A stretch of DNA of 35,663 bases from the NCBI RefSeq assembly GCF_003732485.1, contig NZ_MOAK01000086.1, forward strand, positions 171,800 to 207,462. Reading direction: 5' to 3'. This DNA is from Pseudomonas protegens (lineage in GTDB: Bacteria > Pseudomonadota > Gammaproteobacteria > Pseudomonadales > Pseudomonadaceae). The position numbers and the translations under genes were made by a program. Under the pieces are notes generated by a model. The model saw only the letters and a program-made list of their open reading frames with translations. It was not told the origin of the DNA and searched no databases. Shown here piece after piece: positions 11,375 to 20,408 of this stretch. Each line of letters begins with the position of its first letter. Position 1 is the first letter of the stretch.

Positions 11375-12103
11375 TTATTCGTGGTGCGGCTCGCCGAGGA
11401 AGGTCAGGGAGCTGAACAGGCCGCGTGAGGCCACATCCGGGTTGTCCTTGAGCGCTACCTCCAGCTCTGCGGCAATCACGTTCAAGCCTTCGTTCCTCAC
11501 CAGCACTTGGGCACGTCCCTGGGCATCGGTCTCGGTGCTCAGGGTGCTCGGTGCATTGCGGTAATCGCCAATCAACTTCACCCCGGCCACGGGCTGCCCA
11601 TCCAGCAGCACCCGCACCGGCAGGTTCTTGCCCGGGCCGACGGTCAGCGGGTCGACTTCCGGCAGGATCACCAGCTTGAGCTGTTCCAGCTTGGGCAGCT
11701 TCGCTCCCGGTTGATAGATCGCCAGGCTGTACTTGTAGGTGTGAGTCGAGGCGATGGCCCCCGGGACCTTGCTGCGACCCTGGTTGACCCAGCGCTTGTC
11801 CGCGGTTTGCGACCAGGGGCCGTTGTCCAGTGCCACGGCCAGTACCGCCGGCGGCTTGAGCGGTTGCAGGCGTGCGTGGTCCGCCAGGCGTTGCACGGTC
11901 ACCGGAATCATTCTGGCCGCGCCGTCATAGGCCCAGGCACCGCTGATTTTCTTGGCCTTGAAGGCGTCGTCTTCGGCGCCGTGACCGTAGATCACTTCGA
12001 TATTGCCGCGGCGCTGTTCGGTCCACAGGCCGTGGGCCGAGGCCTGGGTGGCGCCCAGTGTGGCGAGCAGGCCCAGCAGGGCGATGGATTTGAGGCTGTG
12101 CAT
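11375..12103 (-). CDS. Periplasmic DUF4198-type protein
   Basis: This 242-residue protein has a signal peptide (MHSLKSIALLGLLATLGATQASA, cleavage about residue 23). The mature part begins with HGLWTEQRRGNIEVIYGHGAEDD, typical of DUF4198 proteins, whose exact role is not established. Some relatives are annotated as nickel- or cobalt-uptake accessory proteins, and many sit beside TonB-dependent receptors. The second half, with PVRVLLDGQPVAGVKLIGDY and TDAQGRAQVLVRNEGLNVI, looks like an Ig-like beta-sandwich. It ends with a short HH motif. It lies 12 bases downstream of the receptor gene, so the two are probably one operon, and a periplasmic helper role in the same uptake route is inferred. Confidence 0.75.
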   Translation of the reverse strand: MHSLKSIALLGLLATLGATQASAHGLWTEQRRGNIEVIYGHGAEDDAFKAKKISGAWAYDGAARMIPVTVQRLADHARLQPLKPPAVLAVALDNGPWSQTADKRWVNQGRSKVPGAIASTHTYKYSLAIYQPGAKLPKLEQLKLVILPEVDPLTVGPGKNLPVRVLLDGQPVAGVKLIGDYRNAPSTLSTETDAQGRAQVLVRNEGLNVIAAELEVALKDNPDVASRGLFSSLTFLGEPHHE

Positions 12104-12115
12104 GGCGGCTCTCTT

Positions 12116-14221
12116 CTACAGGTTGAGTGTGAGGCTGAGGGTGAAATTGCGCGGTTCGCCGGGATTGACCCAGTAGTTGCTGTAGGAACGTTCGTAGTAC
12201 TTCTCGTCGAACAGGTTGTTCAGGTTCAGGCCCAGGGTCAGGTTGTCGCTGGCCTTGTAGTGGGCCAGCAGGTCCAGGGTACGGTAGGCGGGCAGCTCGA
12301 AGCGGCCTCCGGCCTCACCCGAGCGGTCGCCGACATAGGTCAGGGCGGCGCCGACGTCCGAGCCTTTGAGCCGACCATCCTGGAACTCATAGACCCCCAG
12401 CAGGCTGCCACTGTGCTTGGCCACGCCGAGTATGCGGCTGCCGGCGGGGATCGCCCGATCGCCCTTGGTGACCTGGGCATCGATCAGCGCATAGGCACCG
12501 ATCACCCGCACCGCGTCGGTCAACTGGCCGGTCACTTGCGCATCGAAGCCCTGGCTGCGGGCCTTGCCCACGGCGCGGCTGGCGTCGGTGCCGGGGTCCA
12601 GGGCCAGGACGTTTTCCTTGTCGATATGGAAGGCGGCGAGGGTCGCGCTCAGGCGTTCGTCGAACAGCTCGCTCTTGATCCCCACTTCATAACCGACGCC
12701 TTCTTCCGGTTTGAACGACTTGCCTGCTGCATCCAGTCCGTTGTTGGGCTTGAACGAGGTAGAGGCGTTGGCGAACAGCCCCAACTGCGGAGTCAGTTGA
12801 TACAGCAGGCCGGCGCGCTGGGTCAGGGCGTCGTGAGTCTGGCGGCTGCGCTTGCCGGTGGTGTGGTCGTCGATCTTTTGCTCGAAGTGTTCAAAGCGGG
12901 TACCGACCATGCCTCGCAGGCGGTCAGTGAAGATGATCTGGTCCTGCAGGTTGAGGGCCTGGCTTTCGACATGCTCGAAAAAGTCCGTGCCGGAGCGTTT
13001 GCCGTTGGGCTTGGCCTGACCGTAGATCGGGTCGTAGATATCGATGGCATAGGCGCCGCCGGCGATGGTGGTGACCCGCTCGTTCTTGCGGTAGTTCTCG
13101 TATTCGCTGCCAATCAGCAGCTCGTGCTGCCAACTGCCGATGTCGAACAGGCCGCGCAGTTCCAGTTGGGTGATGCTGTCGTGCCAGTTGTTGTCGCGCT
13201 CGCGGTAGCGCCGGTTGACGGTGTGCTGGTCGGCATTCAGCGGGCGGGTTTCCGAGGCAAAGCCCCACAACTTGCCTTCCTTGTAGTGGCTGGCCAGGCG
13301 CAATTTCCAGCTGTCGTTGAGGTGATGTTCCAGGGCGGCCTGGAGCATGTTGTTGTGGTTGTCGATGTTGCCGTCGTTGGGTTCGCCGAGAAAGGTCGAG
13401 CGCGAGACGCCGTTCCAGCGGTTGTTGGGCGCGACGATACCGCGGTCGAAGGTCGAGCTGTGGCGCACGAATTCGCTCTCCACCAGCAGGCTGGTGTCCG
13501 GGTTCAGTTGCCAACTGAAGGAAGGGGCGACGAACACCCGGCGGCTGTCCACGTGATCGCGGAAGCTGTGGTTGTCCTCCACCGCCAGGTTGACCCGGGA
13601 CAGCAGGTTGCCCTGGTCATCCAGTGGAGTGTTGAGGTCCAGAGCGGTGCGGTAGCGATCCCAACTGCCGGCGCTGGACTTCAGGGTGGCAAAGGGTTCG
13701 GGCTGGGGCTTCTTGGTGACGATGTTCACCGTGCCGCCGGGATCGCCCCGGCCATAGAGGCTGGCTGCCGGCCCCTTGAGCACTTCGATGCGCTCGATAG
13801 TGGCGGCATCCGGGGTGCTGGGATAACCGCGGTTGGCGCTGAAACCGTCCTTGTAGAACTCCGAGGTGGTGAAACCACGGATGCTGTACTCATACAGGGT
13901 CAGTCCGCCGAAGTTGTTCTGTTTGGAGACTCCGCCGGCAAACTCCAGGGCCCGTTCGACATTGCTGCTGCCCAAGTCCTTGAGCACGCTGGCGGGGATC
14001 ACGCTGATGGATTGCGGGATGTCACGAATGGCTGTGTCGGTCTTGGTGGCGCTGGCCGAACGAGTGGCACGATAGCCTTTGACCGGGCCGGTGGCAGATT
14101 CGTATTCGGTGGTGATGCGGGTGGTTTCAAGTTCCAGCGACTGCGGTTCTTCGGCGAGCAGGGGATCTGCCAGCAGACCCAGGGTCAGGCCTGCCAAGGA
14201 GAGGATTCTTCGGGACGTCAT
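12116..14221 (-). CDS. TonB-dependent siderophore receptor
   Basis: This outer-membrane receptor should import a ferric siderophore using TonB energy; the ligand cannot be told from sequence. The 701-residue protein has a signal peptide (residues 1-23, ending LLA) and no N-terminal STN signalling domain, so it is not a FpvA-type transducer. The plug domain shows DIPQSISVIP (67-76) and IERIEVLKGPAASLYGRGDPGG (132-153), then a beta-barrel with LGLNLNNLFDEKYYERSY near the end. The last residue is leucine rather than the usual phenylalanine. Start MTSRRILS at 14221 was chosen for the signal peptide. A Fur-like site lies just upstream. This gene and its DUF4198 partner separate hisC from algW, which I recall as adjacent in P. 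aeruginosa. Confidence 0.9.
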   Translation of the reverse strand: MTSRRILSLAGLTLGLLADPLLAEEPQSLELETTRITTEYESATGPVKGYRATRSASATKTDTAIRDIPQSISVIPASVLKDLGSSNVERALEFAGGVSKQNNFGGLTLYEYSIRGFTTSEFYKDGFSANRGYPSTPDAATIERIEVLKGPAASLYGRGDPGGTVNIVTKKPQPEPFATLKSSAGSWDRYRTALDLNTPLDDQGNLLSRVNLAVEDNHSFRDHVDSRRVFVAPSFSWQLNPDTSLLVESEFVRHSSTFDRGIVAPNNRWNGVSRSTFLGEPNDGNIDNHNNMLQAALEHHLNDSWKLRLASHYKEGKLWGFASETRPLNADQHTVNRRYRERDNNWHDSITQLELRGLFDIGSWQHELLIGSEYENYRKNERVTTIAGGAYAIDIYDPIYGQAKPNGKRSGTDFFEHVESQALNLQDQIIFTDRLRGMVGTRFEHFEQKIDDHTTGKRSRQTHDALTQRAGLLYQLTPQLGLFANASTSFKPNNGLDAAGKSFKPEEGVGYEVGIKSELFDERLSATLAAFHIDKENVLALDPGTDASRAVGKARSQGFDAQVTGQLTDAVRVIGAYALIDAQVTKGDRAIPAGSRILGVAKHSGSLLGVYEFQDGRLKGSDVGAALTYVGDRSGEAGGRFELPAYRTLDLLAHYKASDNLTLGLNLNNLFDEKYYERSYSNYWVNPGEPRNFTLSLTLNL

Positions 14222-14261
14222 GGGGTTGTTCCAATAGCGATATTGAAACAATATAACATGA

Positions 14262-14280
14262 CTAATGAGAATGTATGTTG
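14262..14280 (-). promoter_or_regulatory. Fur-box-like site upstream of the siderophore receptor
   Basis: The segment contains AATGAGAAT (14264-14272), which matches 8 of 9 bases of the AATGATAAT half of the Fur consensus. The other half is poor, about 11 of 19 overall. Its place 40-60 bases before a siderophore receptor start makes iron repression via Fur plausible. This is inference. Confidence 0.45.
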
Positions 14281-14283
14281 TTA

Positions 14284-14300
14284 GCCCGGCATCGCCGGGC
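14284..14300 (-). terminator. GC-rich hairpin after algW, possible terminator
   Basis: GCCCGGC (14284-14290) and GCCGGGC (14294-14300) form a perfect 7-bp stem with a 3-base loop, 7 bases past the algW stop. On the algW transcript it is followed by TAACAAC, not a U-run, so intrinsic termination would be weak. It may protect the 3' end instead. Confidence 0.45.
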
Positions 14301-14306
14301 GCACAT

Positions 14307-15461
14307 TCACTCTTCTTCTTTGACCGGTGCGGGTGGCGGACGCAGGCCGATTTCTGCGGTCAGCTTGAGCTCTTTGCCGTTGCGCATGACCTGGATCGAG
14401 ACTTTGTCCGTCGGCTTGATCCGCGCCACCTGATTCATGGAGCGACGACCATCGCCGGCAGGTTCGCCGTCGATGCTGAGGATCACGTCTCCCAATTGCA
14501 TACCGGCTTTCTGTGCCGGACCGTCGCGGAAGATCCCGGCTACCACGATCCCGGGACGCCCGGCCAGGCCGAAGGACTCTGCCAGCTCCTGGGTCAGCGG
14601 CTGCACTTCGATGCCCAGCCAGCCACGGATCACCTGGCCATGCTCGATGATCGATTTCATCACCTCCATGGCCAGTTTGATCGGGATCGCGAAGCCGATG
14701 CCCTGGGAACCGCCGGACTTGGAGAAGATGGCGGTGTTGATCCCGGTCAGGTTGCCGTTGGCGTCTACCAGTGCGCCGCCGGAGTTGCCCGGGTTGATCG
14801 CGGCGTCGGTCTGGATGAAGTCTTCGTAGTTGTTCAGGCCCAGCTGGTTGCGCCCGGTGGCGCTGATGATGCCCATGGTCACGGTCTGGCCGACCCCGAA
14901 TGGGTTGCCGATGGCCAGGGCAACGTCGCCGACGCGAACGTTTTCCGAGCGGCCGACAGTGATCGAAGGCAGTTTTTTCAGGTCTATCTTGAGCACCGCC
15001 AGATCGGTTTCCGGATCGCTGCCGATGACCCTTGCCAGGGTTTCACGTCCATCCTTGAGCGCCACCACGATCTGCTCGGCACCGGAGGTCACGTGGTTGT
15101 TGGTCAGCAGGTAGCCCTCGGGGCTCATGATCACCCCGGAACCCAGGCTCGACTCCATGCGCTGCTGCTTGGGCAGGTTGTCGCCGAAGAAACGCCGGAA
15201 CTGAGGGTCCTCGAACAGCGGATGCGCAGGCTTGTTGATCACCTTGGTGGTGTACAGGTTGACCACCGCAGGCGCGGCAATCAGTACCGCATCGGCATAG
15301 GATACGGGTCCCTGCTGGGTGCTGGTGGTTTGCGGAGCTTGCTGCAGGTTGACGTCCAGGCTGGGTAGCCCGACCCATTGCGGATAACGCTGAATAATCA
15401 ACAACGCGATAAGCACGCCGGCCAGTAGCGGCCAGCCAAAAAAACGCAGAGCCTTGAGCAT
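14307..15461 (-). CDS. algW: Site-1 serine protease AlgW (DegS family)
   Basis: AlgW is a periplasm-facing, membrane-anchored HtrA protease. In Pseudomonas it senses misfolded outer-membrane proteins through its PDZ domain and makes the first cut in the anti-sigma factor MucA, releasing AlgU (sigma-22). The 384-residue protein has an N-terminal membrane anchor (about 8-24). The trypsin-like domain carries the triad H123 (TNNHV), D153 (ETDLAVL) and S217 (GNSGG). A single PDZ domain follows (about 275-375, with GIVVAGIFRDGPAQKAG). One PDZ and a membrane anchor point to DegS/AlgW rather than DegP/MucD. It stands alone with its own promoter, divergent from the Nif3 gene. Confidence 0.94.
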   Translation of the reverse strand: MLKALRFFGWPLLAGVLIALLIIQRYPQWVGLPSLDVNLQQAPQTTSTQQGPVSYADAVLIAAPAVVNLYTTKVINKPAHPLFEDPQFRRFFGDNLPKQQRMESSLGSGVIMSPEGYLLTNNHVTSGAEQIVVALKDGRETLARVIGSDPETDLAVLKIDLKKLPSITVGRSENVRVGDVALAIGNPFGVGQTVTMGIISATGRNQLGLNNYEDFIQTDAAINPGNSGGALVDANGNLTGINTAIFSKSGGSQGIGFAIPIKLAMEVMKSIIEHGQVIRGWLGIEVQPLTQELAESFGLAGRPGIVVAGIFRDGPAQKAGMQLGDVILSIDGEPAGDGRRSMNQVARIKPTDKVSIQVMRNGKELKLTAEIGLRPPPAPVKEEE

Positions 15462-15514
15462 TGAGCAAGTCCTGGGTGGTTACGAAGGGCTGCGCACGGC
15501 CCATAATGTCGCGC

Positions 15515-15542
15515 ATTATACGAGGCCGCGCGCGCCTCTGAA
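15515..15542 (-). promoter_or_regulatory. Candidate sigma-70 promoter of algW
   Basis: On the minus strand a perfect TATAAT (15520-15515) lies 16 bases from TTCAGA (15542-15537), a 4/6 match to the -35 consensus, about 54 bases before the algW ATG. The -10 lies inside an inverted repeat ATAATG-n5-CATTAT (15503-15519), so a repressor or a divergent promoter could share it. Confidence 0.55.
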
Positions 15543-15563
15543 CGGGATATTTAGGAGTCTTTT

Positions 15564-16322
15564 ATGGCCGTTGCCCTGAGCACACTGGTGGAAGAAGCGG
15601 ACCGCTACCTGGGCAGTTCACGCATCGCTGACTACTGCCCCAATGGCCTGCAGGTCGAAGGACGCCCGCAGGTGATGCGCATCGTCAGTGGTGTGACCGC
15701 CAGCCAGGCGTTGCTGGACGCAGCCGTGGAGGCCAAGGCCGATCTGGTCCTGGTGCATCATGGCTATTTCTGGAAAGGCGAGAATCCCTGCATCACCGGA
15801 ATGAAGCAGCGTAGGTTGAAAACCCTGCTCAAGCACGACATCAGCCTGCTGGCCTATCACTTGCCCCTGGACCTGCACCCCGAGGTAGGCAACAACGTGC
15901 AACTGGCCCGGCAGCTGGATATCACCGTGGAAGGTCCACTGGACCCGGACAATCCCAAGGTCGTTGGCCTGGTGGGTTCACTCAGCGAGCCCCTGACGGC
16001 ACGGGATTTTGCCCGGCGAGTGCAAGAGGTGATGGGCCGCGAACCGTTGCTGATCGAAGGCAGCGAGATGATCCGCCGGGTCGGCTGGTGCACCGGCGGC
16101 GGCCAGGGCTACATCGACCAGGCGGTACAGGCCGGCGTCGACCTGTACCTGAGTGGTGAGGCTTCGGAACAGACCTTCCACAGCGCCCGGGAAAACGACA
16201 TCAGCTTCATTGCCGCCGGTCATCACGCTACCGAACGTTATGGCGTCCAGGCCCTGGGCGACTATCTGGCTCGGCGCTTCGCCCTGGAGCACCTGTTCAT
16301 CGACTGCCCCAACCCGATCTGA
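15564..16322 (+). CDS. Nif3-like dinuclear metal center protein (YbgI/YqfO family)
   Basis: The 252-residue protein belongs to the Nif3/YbgI family, often annotated as GTP cyclohydrolase 1 type 2 homolog; the true in-cell reaction is unsettled. Family metal-ligand signatures are visible: HHG at 65-67 (LVLVHHGYFW), H99 and D103 in AYHLPLD, and the C-terminal AGHHATERYG with histidine and glutamate ligands. These form a toroid with a two-metal site. TAGGAGTCTTTT gives a good ribosome site. The adjacency to algW matches the P. aeruginosa arrangement as I recall it. Confidence 0.88.
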   Translation: MAVALSTLVEEADRYLGSSRIADYCPNGLQVEGRPQVMRIVSGVTASQALLDAAVEAKADLVLVHHGYFWKGENPCITGMKQRRLKTLLKHDISLLAYHLPLDLHPEVGNNVQLARQLDITVEGPLDPDNPKVVGLVGSLSEPLTARDFARRVQEVMGREPLLIEGSEMIRRVGWCTGGGQGYIDQAVQAGVDLYLSGEASEQTFHSARENDISFIAAGHHATERYGVQALGDYLARRFALEHLFIDCPNPI

Positions 16323-16328
16323 CCCGGG

Positions 16329-16410
16329 GTAGGAGCCGACTTGCCGGTGAAAAGATCTTCAGCCCGAAGGTGCGCTTGAAAGCGCCTTCGCTGGCAAGCC
16401 AGCTCCTGCA
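16329..16410. repeat. REP pair (inverted REP-type repeats) after nif3
   Basis: GTAGGAGCCGACTTGCCGG (16329-16347) and the opposing TTCGCTGGCAAGCCAGCTCC region (16387-16406) are facing copies of the Pseudomonas REP-type repeat. The pair could fold into a cruciform or a 3'-end hairpin for the Nif3 transcript. One copy is slightly degenerate. Confidence 0.8.
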
Positions 16411-16557
16411 GAGGGGCGTTTGGGGGCTAACGGAGCGGTATATTCATATATCGTTTCGTTCTAGTTGGCTCCCTGATTAGAAGCAGGTCGCTGTGCTAGC
16501 ATGCCCCGCTCGAACACGGCCCGATGGCCGTCCATAAGAAAGCTTTCGTGAGTAGCC

Positions 16558-17475
16558 ATGGTCGACAAACTGACGCATCTGAAACAGCTGGAGGCGGAAA
16601 GCATCCACATCATCCGCGAGGTGGCCGCCGAGTTCGACAACCCGGTGATGCTGTACTCCATCGGTAAAGACTCCGCCGTGATGTTGCATCTGGCCCGCAA
16701 GGCGTTCTTCCCCGGCAAGCTGCCGTTCCCGGTGATGCACGTCGATACCCAGTGGAAATTCCAGGAAATGTACAAGTTCCGCGACCGCATGGTCGAAGAG
16801 CTGGGCCTGGACCTGATCACCCACGTCAACCCGGATGGCGTGGCCCAGGGCATCAACCCTTTCACCCACGGCAGTGCCAAGCACACCGACATCATGAAGA
16901 CCGAGGGCCTCAAGCAGGCTCTGGACAAGCACGGTTTTGACGCCGCGTTCGGCGGTGCCCGCCGCGATGAAGAGAAGTCCCGCGCCAAGGAGCGCGTCTA
17001 CTCGTTCCGCGACAGCAAGCACCGCTGGGACCCGAAGAACCAGCGCCCCGAGCTGTGGAACGTCTACAACGGCAAGGTCAACAAGGGCGAGTCGATCCGT
17101 GTGTTCCCGCTGTCCAACTGGACCGAGCTGGACATCTGGCAGTACATCTATCTGGAAGGCATCCCGATCGTGCCGCTGTACTTCGCCGCCGAGCGTGAAG
17201 TGATCGAGAAGAACGGCACCCTGATCATGATCGATGACGAGCGCATCCTCGAGCATCTGTCCGATGAAGAGAAAGCCCGCATCGTCAAGAAGAAAGTACG
17301 TTTCCGTACCCTTGGCTGCTACCCGTTGACGGGCGCGGTGGAGTCCGAGGCCGAGAGCCTGACGGACATCATCCAGGAAATGCTCCTGACGCGAACTTCC
17401 GAGCGCCAGGGCCGGGTCATCGACCACGATGGCGCCGGCTCGATGGAAGACAAGAAACGTCAAGGTTATTTCTAA
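16558..17475 (+). CDS. cysD: Sulfate adenylyltransferase small subunit CysD
   Basis: CysD is the catalytic PP-loop (adenine nucleotide alpha hydrolase fold) subunit that forms APS from sulfate and ATP, with energy from GTP hydrolysis by CysN. The 305-residue protein has the PP-loop [18 protein letters not shown] (34-51), the HVDTQWKF segment (61-68), [16 protein letters not shown], and a C-terminal arginine-rich [27 protein letters not shown] tail usual in CysD. The gene lies 9 bases before cysNC. The AT-rich stretch TATATTCATATATCG about 115 bases upstream may hold the promoter and a CysB site; this is inference only. Confidence 0.96.
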   Translation: MVDKLTHLKQLEAESIHIIREVAAEFDNPVMLYSIGKDSAVMLHLARKAFFPGKLPFPVMHVDTQWKFQEMYKFRDRMVEELGLDLITHVNPDGVAQGINPFTHGSAKHTDIMKTEGLKQALDKHGFDAAFGGARRDEEKSRAKERVYSFRDSKHRWDPKNQRPELWNVYNGKVNKGESIRVFPLSNWTELDIWQYIYLEGIPIVPLYFAAEREVIEKNGTLIMIDDERILEHLSDEEKARIVKKKVRFRTLGCYPLTGAVESEAESLTDIIQEMLLTRTSERQGRVIDHDGAGSMEDKKRQGYF

Positions 17476-17484
17476 GGGGCTGTC

Positions 17485-19383
17485 ATGTCGCATCAATCTG
17501 ATTTGATCAGCGAGGACATCCTCGCGTACCTGGGCCAGCACGAACGCAAGGAACTGCTGCGCTTTTTGACCTGCGGTAACGTCGACGACGGCAAGAGCAC
17601 CCTGATCGGGCGCCTGCTGCACGACTCGAAGATGATCTACGAAGACCATCTGGAAGCCATCACCCGGGATTCGAAGAAGGTCGGCACCACCGGTGACGAC
17701 ATCGACCTGGCGTTGCTGGTGGACGGCCTGCAGGCCGAGCGCGAGCAGGGCATCACCATCGATGTCGCCTACCGCTATTTCTCCACCGCCAAGCGCAAGT
17801 TCATCATCGCCGACACCCCCGGCCATGAGCAGTACACCCGCAACATGGCCACCGGTGCATCCACCTGTGACCTGGCGATCATCCTGGTGGACGCCCGCTA
17901 CGGCGTGCAGACCCAGACCCGTCGCCACAGCTTCATCGCCTCCCTGCTGGGCATCAAGCACATCGTCGTGGCCATCAACAAGATGGACCTCAAGGACTTC
18001 GATGAAGGCGTGTTCGAGTCGATCAAGGCCGACTACCTGAAGTTCGCCAAGGGCCTGAAGCTGCAGCCCACCAGCCTGCACTTCGTGCCGATGTCGGCGC
18101 TCAAGGGCGACAACGTGGTGAACAAGAGCGAGCGCTCGCCCTGGTACACCGGCCAGTCGCTGATGGAAATCCTCGAGACCGTGGAAGTGGCCGGCGACCG
18201 CAACTTTACCGACCTGCGTTTCCCGGTGCAGTACGTCAACCGTCCGAACCTGAACTTCCGTGGTTTTGCCGGCACCCTGGCCAGCGGCATCGTGCACAAG
18301 GGCGACGAGATCGTCGTATTGCCGTCGGGCAAGAGCAGCCGGGTCAAGTCCATCGTCACCTTCGAGGGTGAGCTGGAGCAGGCCGGTCCCGGCCAGGCCG
18401 TGACCCTGACCATGGAAGACGAGATCGACATCTCCCGCGGCGACCTGCTGGTGCATGCCGACAACGTGCCGCCGGTCACCGACAGCTTCGAAGCCATGCT
18501 GGTATGGATGGCCGAAGAGCCGATGCTGCCGGGCAAGAAGTACGACATCAAGCGCGCCACCAGCTATGTGCCGGGCTCGATTGCCAGCATCCATCACAAG
18601 GTCGATGTGAACACCCTGGAAGAAGGCGCAGCCAGCGCGCTGCAACTGAACGAGATCGGCAAGGTCAAGATCAGCCTCGACGCGCCGATTGCCCTAGATG
18701 GTTACGAAAGCAACCGCACCACCGGTGCTTTCATCGTCATCGACCGCTTGACCAACGGCACCGTCGGCGCCGGCATGATCATCGCCCAGCCGGTGGCCCA
18801 TGGCAGCGCCACCCAACACGGCAAGCTGGCCCATGTAGCCACGCAAGAGCGCGCCCAGCGTTTCGGCCAGCAACCGGCTACCGTGCTGTTCAGCGGCCTC
18901 TCGGGTGCGGGCAAGAGCACCCTGGCCTATGCGGTGGAGCGCCGTCTGTTCGACATGGGGCGCGCGGTGTATGTGCTCGATGGCCAGAACCTGCGTCATG
19001 ACCTGAACAAGGGCCTGCCCCAGGACCGTGTCGGGCGTACCGAGAACTGGCGGCGCGCGGCCCATGTGGCCCGTCAGTTCAACGAAGCCGGGCTGCTGAC
19101 CCTGGCGGCGTTCGTGGCACCGAGTGCCGAAGGGCGCGAGCAGGCCAAGGAGCTGATCGGCAAGGAGCGTCTGCTGACGGTCTACGTCCAGGCATCGCCT
19201 GCGGTGTGCGCCGAGCGTGATCCGCAGGGCCTGTACGCGGCCGGCGGGGACAACATCCCGGGCGAGTCCTTCCCGTATGACGTGCCGCTCAATGCCGATC
19301 TGGTGATCGACACCCAGGCGCTGTCGCTGGAAGAAAGCGTCAAGCAGGTGCTGGACCTGTTGCGCAGCCGCGGCGCGATCTAA
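17485..19383 (+). CDS. cysNC: Bifunctional sulfate adenylyltransferase subunit 1 / APS kinase CysNC
   Basis: This fusion couples the GTPase subunit of ATP sulfurylase (CysN) to APS kinase (CysC), making PAPS from APS. The 632-residue protein has the translation-factor-like GTPase domain with G1 GNVDDGKS (31-38), G3 DTPGH (110-114) and G4 NKMD (165-168), followed by beta-barrel domains II and III. The APS kinase domain starts about residue 460, with P-loop GLSGAGKS (about 471-478), [15 protein letters not shown] and [16 protein letters not shown] segments. The fused form is usual in Pseudomonas. It is preceded by AAGGGGCTGTC and ends at a strong terminator. Together with cysZ further right it marks sulfate assimilation. 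Confidence 0.96.
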   Translation: MSHQSDLISEDILAYLGQHERKELLRFLTCGNVDDGKSTLIGRLLHDSKMIYEDHLEAITRDSKKVGTTGDDIDLALLVDGLQAEREQGITIDVAYRYFSTAKRKFIIADTPGHEQYTRNMATGASTCDLAIILVDARYGVQTQTRRHSFIASLLGIKHIVVAINKMDLKDFDEGVFESIKADYLKFAKGLKLQPTSLHFVPMSALKGDNVVNKSERSPWYTGQSLMEILETVEVAGDRNFTDLRFPVQYVNRPNLNFRGFAGTLASGIVHKGDEIVVLPSGKSSRVKSIVTFEGELEQAGPGQAVTLTMEDEIDISRGDLLVHADNVPPVTDSFEAMLVWMAEEPMLPGKKYDIKRATSYVPGSIASIHHKVDVNTLEEGAASALQLNEIGKVKISLDAPIALDGYESNRTTGAFIVIDRLTNGTVGAGMIIAQPVAHGSATQHGKLAHVATQERAQRFGQQPATVLFSGLSGAGKSTLAYAVERRLFDMGRAVYVLDGQNLRHDLNKGLPQDRVGRTENWRRAAHVARQFNEAGLLTLAAFVAPSAEGREQAKELIGKERLLTVYVQASPAVCAERDPQGLYAAGGDNIPGESFPYDVPLNADLVIDTQALSLEESVKQVLDLLRSRGAI

Positions 19384-19391
19384 GCCGTAGC

Positions 19392-19430
19392 AAAAAGCCC
19401 GCAGCCGAGTGATCGGCTGCGGGCTTTTTT
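19392..19430 (+). terminator. Rho-independent terminator after cysNC
   Basis: A stem of AAAAAGCCCGCAGCCGA (19392-19408) with TCGGCTGCGGGCTTTTTT (19413-19430) and loop GTGA. It is long, GC-rich and followed by U-tract DNA, so it is a strong terminator. The A-tract on the other side could also make it bidirectional for the minus-strand acyltransferase gene. Confidence 0.93.
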
Positions 19431-19446
19431 GTGCGCTTCAGATAGC

Positions 19447-19495
19447 GTTCGCCGGCAAGTAGGTGCAGATCCGTAGGAGCTGGCTTGCCAGCGAA
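19447..19495. repeat. Short REP-type inverted repeat pair
   Basis: TTCGCCGGCAAG (19448-19459) faces CTTGCCAGCGAA (19484-19495), with GTAGGAGCTGG between them belonging to the second copy. The first copy is truncated. It lies between the cysNC terminator and the end of the acyltransferase gene. Confidence 0.7.
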
Positions 19496-19502
19496 AAGGC
19501 CC

Positions 19503-20408
19503 TCAGGGTTTTGCCGGATACTCCCGATGCAGCGTTTCGAGCAGCGCATCCTTGTCCAGCCACTGCTGGTTGATCCAGCTCTGGAATTCCTGGCGATAGG
19601 CCGTGTCCTGCTCGTAGTTCTTGCCAATGAACTGCGCCGGGATCTGCACCTCTTCGAAACGCACCACAACATCCCTGACCCTGCCGCACAGCAGGTCCCA
19701 GAAACCGGGGCGGCCCGCTGGGTAGTGGATGGTCACATCGATGATCGACTGCAGTTGCTCGCCCATGGCATCCAGGACAAAGGCGATGCCACCGGCCTTG
19801 GGCTTGAGCAGGTAGCGGAACGGCGACTGCTGTTGGGCATGCTTGCCCTCGGTGAAGCGTGTGCCTTCGACGAAGTTGAAGATCCCCACCGGATTGTTGC
19901 GGAACTTCGCGCAAGTCTTGCGGGTGGTTTCCAGGTCCTTGCCTTTCTTTTCCGGGTGCTTCTCCAGGTAGGCCTTGGAGTAGCGCTTCATGAACGGAAA
20001 GCCCAGGGCCCACCAGGCCAGGCCGATCACCGGGACCCAGATCAGCTCCTGCTTGAGGAAGAACTTCAGGGGGCGGATACGCCGGTTGAGCACGTACTGC
20101 AGGACCATGATGTCGACCCAGCTCTGGTGGTTGCTGGTGACCAGGTAGGAGTGCTGGTAATCCAGGCCTTCCAGGCCCTGCACGTGCCAGCGGGTACGGC
20201 ACACCAACTGCATCCAGGCCTTGTTGTTGCTGATCCAGGCTTCGTGGGTGTGGTTCATCAGCCAGAGGCTCAAGCGTTGGGTGAGGGCGAAGGGCAGGGC
20301 CTTGACCAATGCCACGCAGAACAGGAACGAGCACAGCAGGATGGTGTTCAGCGCCAGCAGGAGCGAGGCGATGATTCCGCGCACTGCGGCAGGTAGGAAT
20401 TCCAGCAT
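19503..20408 (-). CDS. Membrane acyltransferase, PlsC/YihG-like
   Basis: This 301-residue acyltransferase should transfer an acyl chain to a lysophospholipid at the inner membrane. It has an N-terminal hydrophobic segment (about 10-36). The PlsC box has the catalytic HX4D in NHQSWVD (H94, D99), and the acceptor-binding motif is FVEGTRF (E181-R184). Long loops with KRYSKAYLEKHPEKKGKDLE match the E. coli YihG subgroup, which remodels phospholipid acyl chains; that subgroup call is from memory of the family. It begins one base before pta ends, so pta and this gene are probably cotranscribed. No obvious link in function to Pta. Confidence 0.85.
   Translation of the reverse strand: MLEFLPAAVRGIIASLLLALNTILLCSFLFCVALVKALPFALTQRLSLWLMNHTHEAWISNNKAWMQLVCRTRWHVQGLEGLDYQHSYLVTSNHQSWVDIMVLQYVLNRRIRPLKFFLKQELIWVPVIGLAWWALGFPFMKRYSKAYLEKHPEKKGKDLETTRKTCAKFRNNPVGIFNFVEGTRFTEGKHAQQQSPFRYLLKPKAGGIAFVLDAMGEQLQSIIDVTIHYPAGRPGFWDLLCGRVRDVVVRFEEVQIPAQFIGKNYEQDTAYRQEFQSWINQQWLDKDALLETLHREYPAKP

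Noticed and set aside
11507..14284. A very long plus-strand reading frame (over 900 codons) opposite the receptor and DUF4198 genes
   Set aside because: It is antisense to two clearly coding genes, rich in low-complexity Gly/Val/Gln/His typical of high-GC antisense frames, and has no recognisable domain or ribosome site.
16411..16557. Possible CysB site and promoter upstream of cysD
   Set aside because: The AT-rich TATATTCATATATCG is suggestive, but no well-spaced -35 or convincing CysB pattern could be aligned.
16477..18645. A 722-codon minus-strand frame across cysD and cysNC
   Set aside because: It is a shadow of strongly conserved cysD/cysNC; composition matches an antisense high-GC frame, with no family resemblance.
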